DNA of 64,000 nt. Source: Liquidambar formosana. Taxonomy: Eukaryota; Streptophyta; Magnoliopsida; Saxifragales; Altingiaceae. The stretch is taken from NCBI GenBank assembly GCA_039720395.1, contig CM077823.1:11612107-11676106 (forward strand), written 5' to 3'. The translations under genes were made by a program, and so were the position numbers. Below, one piece after another: positions 55,599 through 64,000 of the stretch; the first letter of the stretch is position 1, and every line of letters begins with the position of its first letter. The notes under the pieces are model-generated. The model had not been told where the DNA came from and made no database searches. It worked only from the letters and a program-made list of their open reading frames with translations.

Positions 55599-58500
55599 AA
55601 GCTTACTATCAGGTAAGTCGAGATCCTCGCCCTCAAGAATTTCTGCAATGGTACCCTCTTCAAGATACCAATTAAGGAGCGGCACGGTTGCATAGTGAAT
55701 TGAAGAACAAAAAAAAATCTGATTCCTTCAAAGCAAGAACCGTATCTTAAAACATTGTAATCATGGCTTCCGAATCCATCTGTTCTGCCCAGTCCTCGCT
55801 CTTCTCTTCCCAATAGTCATCATTGATTGCTTCATCATTGACCATTGTAGCAGTGATGGGATACCACTCAGTGAAGAATATCTCGAACCCTGGAACTCTC
55901 GCCTTGGTTGCTTTGTCAATGGATGGTTCAGGGAATCCGCAGAATAGAAAATCCTCCCCCTTCTTAACAAAGTAACCATTCAAGGTAGGTCGGTATGGCG
56001 AGATTCTAATATCTGGCATCCTCCCCTCTGTTTTTGCTTTGACCCTTTCTCTACTTCTCTGCAACATCTCCATACGGTCCTTCTTGGAAGGCTCATACCC
56101 TAATCCGAAGGTATAGGTGACAATGCGGCTTTGAACAGATATCGGTATGCCTTGCTGACGGTGTCCTAGTCCCATGCCTGGGAAGAGACTCATTTTCTTC
56201 ATTATGTTCCCAACATGTAAGTTGCCATGAGGGCAAAAGTCGAGAGGTATCAACTCTTTCTATTCTTATTCTTTCTCTATGCATTAAACATACTCGAATC
56301 CAAACAATGGTACTCCAATGGGTTCGGGCTTGATCTCGCAAATGGGTACCCCCGACAACTTCAAGTCATAATCACCTTGGAGTGTGACGATGGCCCCTTC
56401 ATAAGGGAACTTGACTTTTTAGTGCAATGAAGAAGGGACAGCCCCTGCAGGATGAATCAAAGGTCTCCCCAACAAGAGATTGAAGCATGATGGGACATCC
56501 AACACTTGGAACTCCACTCTGAATTCTGTAGGCCCCATAATTTGTGGCAAAGTGACCACTCCAATCACCTCTCTGCGAGTGTTATCATAAACTCTCACTG
56601 TTTGCCCGGATGGCATGAAATTGGTAGGATCCAAACCCAAGACGGTGGCAGTTCTGAGAGGGCACACATTAAGAGCGGAACCATTGTCAATTAGGACTGT
56701 TGGAACTCTCTTTCCCATGGTGTCAACAGTGATGTACATGGCCTATGAATGGCTAGGTCCACTTTTAGGTAGGTCTGCTTTTGAGAACACAATGGTCGAG
56801 TTCTTTGAGGTTGGATTTACCAAGTTCACCAAATTTTCTAGAGAAGTGTCAACGAGAACTTGTATCTGGTTGAGCAACTTCAAGATGGTTTGCCTGTGTT
56901 TGTAAGAGGCCATGAGCAAACCCCATATAGTGATGTTGGCATTAGTCTTCTTCAATTGCCTAAGCACTTCGTCCTCCTCTTCTTGCAAGTCGAAGTGGCG
57001 ATTACCTTCCAAATCTCCCAATGGGTTGTCAGATTCTAGGTACGAAGGCTTGAAATGGCGACCCCTTCTAGTTATGTGCTCTACCTCATCGTCGCTCATC
57101 CACATATCATCAATTTCACCTACGCCACCCATGAGATCATCCCATGTGATCATGTCGATCTCCTCCATTTGAACTTCCTCTGGTAACTCATCCCAACCTG
57201 TGGGGATTATAGGCTCATCAGGGGTGGGGTCGGGGTAGAGTACATAGTAATCAAACTTTCCGAACGACTCTCCCAGCAAACCCACTTTAGGATCTCCTGC
57301 CTCGAACCTTTCTCTTAATTGTTGCTGAATGGACTTCTTTGGCAATACCAAAACCTTTTGGTCAATAAGGTCTTCAACTACCTTTTTCAATATAACACAA
57401 TCCTCCGTATCATGCCCAGGTGCCTGATGGTACAAGCAGAATTGGTGAGGAGTCGAAGGTCTCGGCTTTGGATGGTGTTGCAAAATAAGCCCTTTATCAC
57501 AACATTGGTGGAAAACTTGAGTCAAGGTCATGGGAAGTGGTGTGTATTGGCCTTATGGGTTGATGGGATTGGGACGAGTCAAGCTCGATGGCATTTATAT
57601 TGTTGAGAGGAGGCATATTGTGAGTGGGGAGGGGATTTCGAGTGACTTTTGGGCGATTTGGTGCGGTGGGTGGTGAGATGATCTGCTTGTCAAGCAAGTC
57701 TTGAATTTCATGGCGGAAGCGATAACAACGATTGGTTGGATGGCCTTTGGTTTGGTGGAACTTGCAATACTCATTTTCATTGTAGTTCTTGGGCAATGGG
57801 TTTGGTGGAGGCCTTGGGTCGAGGGGTTTCAAGAGGTCACGGCTTCTCAGCTTTTCAAAAACTCTTTCGAGTGGCATGTATAGCTCAGTGAATTGGCAGG
57901 GGTGAAGTGGAATCATTTAAGGAGAAAGGGCGAGCGGGTTGGGTAATGGTATTGACCTCAGCATTGGTTTTTCCTCCGAAATTTGTCCTTCGACTCTTTT
58001 GGACCTCCGTCCGTTTTGATTATTCCATCAGCAATTGCATCTTCAACCTGTGTGCCAGCCCCAACAAGAGCCTTGAAGTTCACAAAGTAGAGAGCAAAGA
58101 GGTACTTATGATATACGGGCAACAAATTCTTCACCACCAACTGAATCTGGTCTTCCTCATTTGGTCTGCCCGTCATTTTGGAAGCCTTTTGTCTCCACCT
58201 AGTAATGAAGACGGAGAAGGTCTCGTTAACCCCTTGCTTAGTGGTTTCCAAGTCCCTTCGCGTGACATCCACTTCGGTGTTATACTTGTAATGGTCCGTG
58301 TATGCATTGCACACATCCTCCAAAGTCTTGATTCTGTTCTTCTCTAATGACAAAAACCATTTCAAGGCGGAACTCGCTAATGACTCGTGAAACATTTGAG
58401 CCAATAACTCATCGTTCGCCCCTCGAGGGTGCATAGCTCGCACATACATCTTGAGGTGGGTCTTAGGACAGCCTATCCCATCGCATTTTTCCAATTCCGA

Positions 58501-58909
58501 CATCTTGAACTGTAGCGGAATACGAGCCTTTGGGAATAAGGACAAAGTACGGATGTCCACCATATCATCAGATCTGCAGATTCCCTTCAGAGTTCGTTCT
58601 AAGGCCTTAACCTTGTTTGTCAGGACGGTTGAGCTCTCTCTTGATGTGGCTTTGGTTTCCCCTTCCTTGGTCTTGGGTGGTTCTCCCCCCTCTCCTAATG
58701 GTTCCTCAGCAGATTCGGAATCATTGGATCCTTAATTGTTATCAGTGGCACAGGGCCCTAGATTCAGGTTCAGAGTTCTTCTGTTGGATGTTTTGAGCCA
58801 TCTTGAGTGCGGTTTCGGATACTTGGACAGTGTGGTCAAGCTTTTCCATGATAGCTTTCAAAGTGGCCTCAAGGTTGAAACCCTGGTTGCAAGTTCTTTC
58901 CTCGGCCAT
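55599..58909 (-). pseudogene. B gag-protease, broken
   Basis: It starts at ATG 58909 (MAEERT...), like F. Pieces in alternating frames: gag core (58563-57958), gag C-terminus with CX2HX4HX4C (CKFHQTKGHPTNRC) continuing in frame into RFRHEIQDLLDKQ without the stop seen in F (57916-57497), second knuckle (CLYHQAPGHDTEDC), protease (LIDNGSALNV in 56739-56419), and the G-patch-like MSLFPGMGLGHRQQG and FGLGYEP (near 56217-56098). Frameshifts lie between 58909 and 58563, near 57950 and near 57520. Confidence 0.9.
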
Positions 58910-59648
58910 ATCTGATTTGGTGACAGAATCAGTACTGACTAGGCGCCCTTGTTGATTACGGATCTAAGCTAGCACGTCTCTCCATCTAACATAAAGGCAA
59001 ACACTCAATTTTTCAGCCTAAGGGTCCATCCTAAGCTTCCACAATTATCTCAAAACTTTTACAACGCACACCCTTAATTAGGTCTCTTAACCAATCACCC
59101 TTGCGGGGGATCATGGGGAAGGGTACGTATTAAGGATGTAAGATGTAAAGTTTCCTTTAATTACCCACTCAATCAACAAAGCATGGCAACACATCATAAA
59201 CACGGTAGCGTATCATCACAACAATGTGTGTGTATATAGGTGATCCAGCGGTGTCTTAGAAGGCCCATTACATGCAATTCTTTCTTTTAAGAGGATAGGC
59301 TAGGGTCCTCAACTTTGCTTGTACCAATCTTTATACCTAACCACATGTGACATCAGGAATGTCGCGTGGGTCCAGCAGTACGGATTGATCCATTTGATAT
59401 ACCCAAGGGTACTTGGCAAGAGAGGTTTGATAGCTTCGCCCAACACGTGGAATCAGGAAAACCAAGGTTGAACTAGGCTATCAGTTGGCAAGGATACATC
59501 GAGGGACAATCGAGTGATCATGCAACAATTGCACACACAATGCAATAAATGAAAGCACACAATCAAGCGGATGCAAGTGATTGATTTTATTAAACAATAA
59601 AAAAATTAATTTAGCCCAATCAAATTAAATGAGTCTAGCCCTCGATAT
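58910..59648 (-). other. B leader between PBS and gag
   Basis: Homologous to the F leader (40438-41290); non-coding, no ORF1. Confidence 0.6.
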
Positions 59649-59665
59649 CCCCAGCGGAGTCACCA
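59649..59665 (-). promoter_or_regulatory. Primer-binding site of B
   Basis: The - strand reads TGGTGACTCCGCTGGGG, three bases (GTT) after the LTR. One base differs from F (TGGC to TGGT), a likely post-insertion C-to-T change. Confidence 0.8.
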
Positions 59666-59668
59666 AAC

Positions 59669-62663
59669 TGTGAACCCCTAGAAAACGGCCCACAAGGATT
59701 TGGCAAAAGATGGGTGAAAGACAACAAACGAAAAGGAGTCGCCACCTCATTTTTTAGGAAAAAGAGGAAAACCATAAAAATGTTTTATTTTCAAAACCAC
59801 ATGAGTCCATTAAAGGAAAGGCAAAGTCTTTAAAACTAGAAAATTGGATTCGGGGGCTAAGTTACGACGTGGGAAGGTTCTAGGCAAAGCCCATAGGCAC
59901 CCACATCGCCCGAGTTGGTCTCTTAATTTGAGTAGGCTAACTTAAGATCTTTTTCACTCAAATATCAGCATATATCATCACAAGGCAGCATGCATATCAT
60001 ATATTCCATCCATCCATCTCATCTATACATAATCAAACAAATAAAACAAAACAGAAAAAGAAGAAAAGAGAAGGAAAGAGCCTAGGATGCTTGGATCTTA
60101 GAACGGACTTGAGCCTCACGAAGAGCGCCTACATACCATACAGCGAAATACATGGATCAAAGTCCATGTAGTTCGAAAAGAATAGGGTTACAACCTAATA
60201 CAAACCTATGGTAAAAACCCTAGGTTTCCTTATTTGAGAATGTATTGAATTAATCCAAAATTGAAAACTTCTACAAGAAGAAAACCTTGATAGAAAACCA
60301 GAATTTCATTAATGAAGGAAACCCTTGATAATTATCATGTGCTCGTATTAAGAAATAATCCGAGGAGGGAGAAGAGAAAGAATAAGAAAAGAAAAGTGAA
60401 TTAGGGTACTTCATACCCTACTTACCTGAGTGCAAAAGCTCCAAGCATTAGCAATTTCAAGCAATAGCAGCCCTATTTGCAATAGGACAAGCATTGTACC
60501 TATTTGCACCCTTACAAGTGCACAAAATCATGCAAGAAGAACAATGTACTAATCTGGACAGAATCATGACAAGGCCTAAAATTATCCATTTATCATGCAA
60601 ACAACAAGAATAATGAATAACTAAGGACCTTAACTCAATCCTACATGCAATGACTTGACTAACATACATAAACCTATGAGAAACATGCTAACAATCATGA
60701 GAGACTCTAATAATATCAACAAACATGATAGCTAAGCCCATTCTAACCAAAAAGATGATATTTTATGTAAAATATGAAAATAGGCCTTCCTACGGCGAGC
60801 TTTCTTAAGCAAAACTATCCTAAGATAATTTCACGTAAAAAAGTCGTTATGGGGAGGTGCTATCATCATATCCTACGTAAAATATATATACTAGAACACT
60901 ACAGAAGTGATTTCATGCTTAAACACATCACAGAAAGCTCTCATGCAAAACCTTACTTAACAAAAATGATAATTATCCTTAGAAAAGGATAATATCTCTA
61001 AAAACCTTATAAAGTCCACTATATGAATGCAAACCTAGCATGATTCAACTATATGCAGCATATATAGAATGACTATGATGAGAAATTACTCACAGAATTA
61101 AGCTAAGCATGCTGTATAAAACCTGTGTGATTTTAGGGTTATCGAAACCCTGATCTCACAACTATGTATAAAAACCTATAAAAAGGCTCCAACACATGCT
61201 CAAATCATCATGAATATCATGAATATCATATATATTAACTAACAGGAGCATCAACTCATGACAATTATCACAGCAAGCTAAACATATGAACTATGCATGA
61301 TTTAAGAGCATAGAAAGAGTTACACTCTCCAATCCTTAGTAAACCAAGGATTATCAAGCATATAAAGCCATAAACCATCTCAAAATCATTCATAATACAT
61401 CCTAAAAACATTGAAATATCCTAACATGTGGAGTTACATCATGCACTAGAACTATCATGGAAGAAGAAGGAGAAAAAGAAGGAGAAAACCCATGTTCAGC
61501 ATTCAAGAAGAGTGCTTACCTCTTGTAGAATCTTCCTTGTCTTCAAACTCCTTGTTCACTTGCTTGCTTGGGGTTGAAGAGCCTCCTCTTAATGTCCTTC
61601 TATCTCTCCAAAGTCGTAGCTCCCTTTCTCTTTAAGTGTAAAGTGCAATTAACCTCCCCCTATGTGCTGAATATCATGCCCTTTATATAGAGAACTGACC
61701 CCATAAACCAATGGCTAAGATTAATTCATTAAACAATGATCCTAGGGCTATTAGAGACTCTCTTGGTGCTTAAACAACTCAAACTTACACACTCCTAAGA
61801 GAAAACAAGTTGTAATGGCGGAGGAAACCGTCAAAAGAGGGAGAAAAGAGTCAGAAGTTGAGTTGAGGATGGAGTCCTCGGGTGACCAACTAGGCCTGGA
61901 CGGTTAGCCGTCTAGGCTTGGATGGCTGACCATCCAGCCCCGGACGGTTACCCGAGGGCTCTCCTAATTTCACTCCGGTTTTGACTCCTACTCGCTGTAG
62001 AAGTCCTAGAATGTTCAAATTAAGTCCGATTTTGACGAAATAAAAGCCAAAACGACCGTGTTTTGAAGGGGAACACATTTTTAAGCATTTTAGGAAAAAA
62101 AATCCTTAACCATAGGTGCATGGTTAAGTTTTACAAAGGTGGTTAACCATGGTGCTTCACCGTCGCTAAGCTGGGTTTGTACACAAGGTCGAACCGAATG
62201 CTTTCCTAATCGAAATTTGATCTTTCTAAACATATCTAGGATGTAAATAAAGCCCAATTGAAGTTAAATGAGAGAAAATTGGCTGGGTCTTATGAGTCAA
62301 TTTGAGCAAACCAAGAAAGGGTCTTTTAGCCAACTCGAACCGTTATAAGCCGAATTGATCTTAAACCATTAATTCATGAAATTGAACCTATATATGGACT
62401 CTATGTACTCATATGAACTTGAGGAATGACTCGGGATCCATTCCAAAGTCAAATGGAAAATATACGACTTAAAAGACGATTATGCCCTTAAAGTTGCAAA
62501 AGTTCTTATTGAATATCGAGATGAACTCCAAATCACTTCAAAATTCATACACATGATATTCAATGCCATAGAAACTCAATGCAAAAGACTAGACTCGAAA
62601 AGGACTCAAAATCCTACATGAAATGATATGTCCTAGCTAAGGTGACAAAAATGGGGTGTGACA
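59669..62663 (-). repeat. 5' LTR of B, 2,995 bp
   Basis: TGTGAACC...GGGTGTGACA, followed by TSD GTAAC (62664-62668). It contains the module (61878-61955), TATA box (61682-61689) and AG|GTAAGT junction at 60425/60426. A 72-codon frame on the opposite strand (60774-60992) recurs in B 3', C and E. Confidence 0.94.
61878..61955. promoter_or_regulatory. 78-bp palindrome module in B 5' LTR
   Basis: TCGGGTGACC to GGTTACCCGA; dyad centres at offsets of about 7, 28.5, 50.5 and 72. The third dyad is GGATGGCTGACCATCC where the B 3' LTR has GGACGGCTGACCGTCC: both arms changed. Confidence 0.78.
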
Positions 62664-62790
62664 GTAACCACCAGGGCTTAGGTGGCTAACCACCTGGGCC
62701 CAGGCAGCTAACCGCCCGGGGCTAGGTGGTCACCTGAGCCTACTTCAATTTTTCTCATTTTCTGGACTTTATTGCCTTCTAGGAGCATTT
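62664..62790 (-). repeat. LTR remnant A, right part
   Basis: It starts with the B TSD and then the remaining 69 bp of A's palindrome module (62669-62737). Together with 7147-7155 the module is again exactly 78 bp (TCAGGTAACC to GGTCACCTGA). The rest of the LTR fades out by about 62790. Confidence 0.65.
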
Positions 62791-64000
62791 TAGTTGTGAT
62801 GACTTGAATTTTATAAATATATCTATGATATTTATTTTGATCCTATGTGTGCAACTTCACCATAACTTAGGCAAGTATAGCATAAAATCATGCACCCAAC
62901 CACACCATAGCACAAATCATGGAGATGAATGTGAACGGAATACATTTTTCCTCCCCCTATTCACATTTTCCTCCCCTATTCTGCAAGCCTAATCCTTCCC
63001 GGTCAAGTTTTTTCCTGTAACTCTGCAACCCATAACAACCCCAACCCTGTTTTTCCTTCAGCAATTAAAAAGCCATGCTTCGGCCACACGTAACCATTTT
63101 GACTCCCATCTCTGTTCCCATTTGCAATTGGTTTTGATATGTGTATATATATATATATGTATAGAGGGACCCCAGAAAGAGAGTTAGGGAAAGAATAACA
63201 GAGAGAGAGAGAAACTGAGAGAGAACAGAGGAGAAAAAAAAGTGGTCTGGTGGAGATTAATATTTATTAATATTAAAAATTCTAGAAAATACCAGAAAAT
63301 TCCAAAAATTACAGAAAATTCCCAGAAATTATAGAGAGTGTTTTAAAAATTATTTTGATCATTTTAGGACCATAGTTCACTGTTAGAAGGCCAATAGTAA
63401 TTTTTGAGTGCGTTATATTTATTTTGAAATTTACCTAAATATTACGTATGCATAATTATCAGATTTTATCGGTCCTCGGGAGGACCCTAGGGAGCATTAA
63501 CGCTGCATTCGCATTGTTAGTGTCTATCACGTGGTTTTGGGTTGGTATTGCTCGCGATTGAGGTAGGAAATGTGGCTTCTTTACATTAAATATGGTGTTG
63601 TTTTATAAATGTGATTTTAAATGCCTTAATGATATTGTTGGATTTTCCCACTTATTTATGACCAAATATTTTTATAACTTGTTAAAAATTTAGGGAATCC
63701 TTCAATATATCATTTGATACGATTGCTTTATATTGTTGCTTAAAGATACATGGTTATATACTCGTTTAAATGTTATCGTGAAATATATGTTAAAAGTGTG
63801 GAATTTTCATGATACTTGGATTATGGAAAAATGCTTTATAAATATTGTTTACTTGGAAATGCTTTAGAAATGTTACTGAAGTTCTAGAAATTTATCAAAC
63901 AAGTTTATGGATACCTTTGGACACTCGGATATTTATTTGAATGATGGAAAATGTTTTGGATATATAGACCTTGTGTTGGGAATCAAACGAGAGAGGAAAA
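62791..64000 (+). other. Unassigned, possibly another LTR or leader
   Basis: No convincing ORF. A TATA-rich stretch (63140-63162) is followed by GA-rich sequence (63170-63240), A-rich repeats of the type AGAAAATTCC (63285-63325), and GGACCCTAGGGAGCATTAACGC near 63481. The composition resembles the LTR/leader of a chromovirus-type element, but neither end is visible and I cannot assign it. Confidence 0.3.

Larger units (their letters stand above)
7156..62663 (-). mobile_element. Element B: Tat/Ogre-like Ty3/gypsy retrotransposon
   Basis: B is a complete but heavily nested element on the - strand. Order on the + strand: 3' LTR (7156-13174, split by solo LTR C), PPT, hairpin array, antisense PMD gene, antisense aORF, nested Athila element D (19812-51901 plus TSD), pol, gag-pro, PBS, 5' LTR (59669-62663). 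Without the inserts it is about 20.4 kb. Family assignment rests on the second RNase H in pol, an intron-like gap between protease and RT, TGG(C/T)GACTCC PBS, very long LTRs and the antisense ORF, all features known from the Tat lineage. The ORF1 that classical Ogre elements carry before gag is not seen. LTR divergence in the first 380 bp is roughly 3-5 %. Confidence 0.92.

Noticed and set aside
62804..62992. 62-codon frame on the + strand
   Set aside because: Short, with no motif or conserved context. It lies in unassigned AT-rich sequence.

Overview
The window is a plant nuclear repeat cluster, almost certainly from a eudicot. It contains Ty3/gypsy elements of the Tat and Athila lineages (both known only from plants), a degenerate hAT transposon, plant-mobile-domain sequences and plant-type GT..AG introns. 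I found no ordinary single-copy host gene, rRNA or tRNA gene, or CRISPR array. The species cannot be named from the sequence alone.

Nearly all of the 64 kb is one nest of transposable elements, and most boundaries are fixed by target-site duplications (TSDs) that I read directly. From outside inwards: (A) an old Tat-type LTR remnant in - orientation, 6289-7155 plus 62664-62737. It was hit twice: by a hAT transposon (right end near 6288), which itself carries a + strand LTR copy G (1-2680), and by element B. (B) A Tat/Ogre-like retrotransposon on the - strand, 7156-62663, TSD GTAAC, about 20.4 kb once its inserts are removed. B contains solo LTR C (8553-11572, + strand, TSD TATAT) in its 3' LTR and (D) an Athila-type element, 19812-51901, TSD CCTAC, about 12.0 kb without inserts. 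D contains solo LTR E (23615-26631, TSD AACGT) and (F) a young, nearly intact Tat/Ogre-like element, 26995-44091, TSD AAAGT, 17,097 bp. Hand-compared LTR divergences fall in nesting order: B several percent, D about 1.2 %, F about 0.6 %.

On the - strand F reads: 5' LTR, PBS, gag, protease with a G-patch-like segment, a predicted 171-nt intron, RT - degenerate RNase H - second (archaeal-type) RNase H - integrase, then a convergent antisense ORF (aORF) with its own promoter on the + strand, a hairpin-repeat array, PPT and 3' LTR. B is an older, broken relative. It also carries an antisense multi-exon plant-mobile-domain (PMD) gene. D has a canonical Athila gag-pro-pol with a few stops, a tRNA-Asp-type PBS, a short hydrophobic ORF where an env-like gene would lie, and an unrelated antisense coiled-coil ORF.

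The most unusual signals are non-coding. (1) A 78-bp module of four palindromes spaced about 22 bp apart occurs in the LTR promoters of the B family and also in front of the internal antisense genes; one copy is exactly one 22-bp unit shorter. (2) Long tandem hairpin arrays lie between antisense promoter and PPT in both B and F; in F the stems change sequence while staying complementary around a nearly constant loop. (3) LTR leaders carry a conserved AG|GTAAGT junction resembling a recursive splice site. Together these suggest retrotransposons with a second, antisense transcription unit controlled by the same kind of palindromic module as the LTR promoter.
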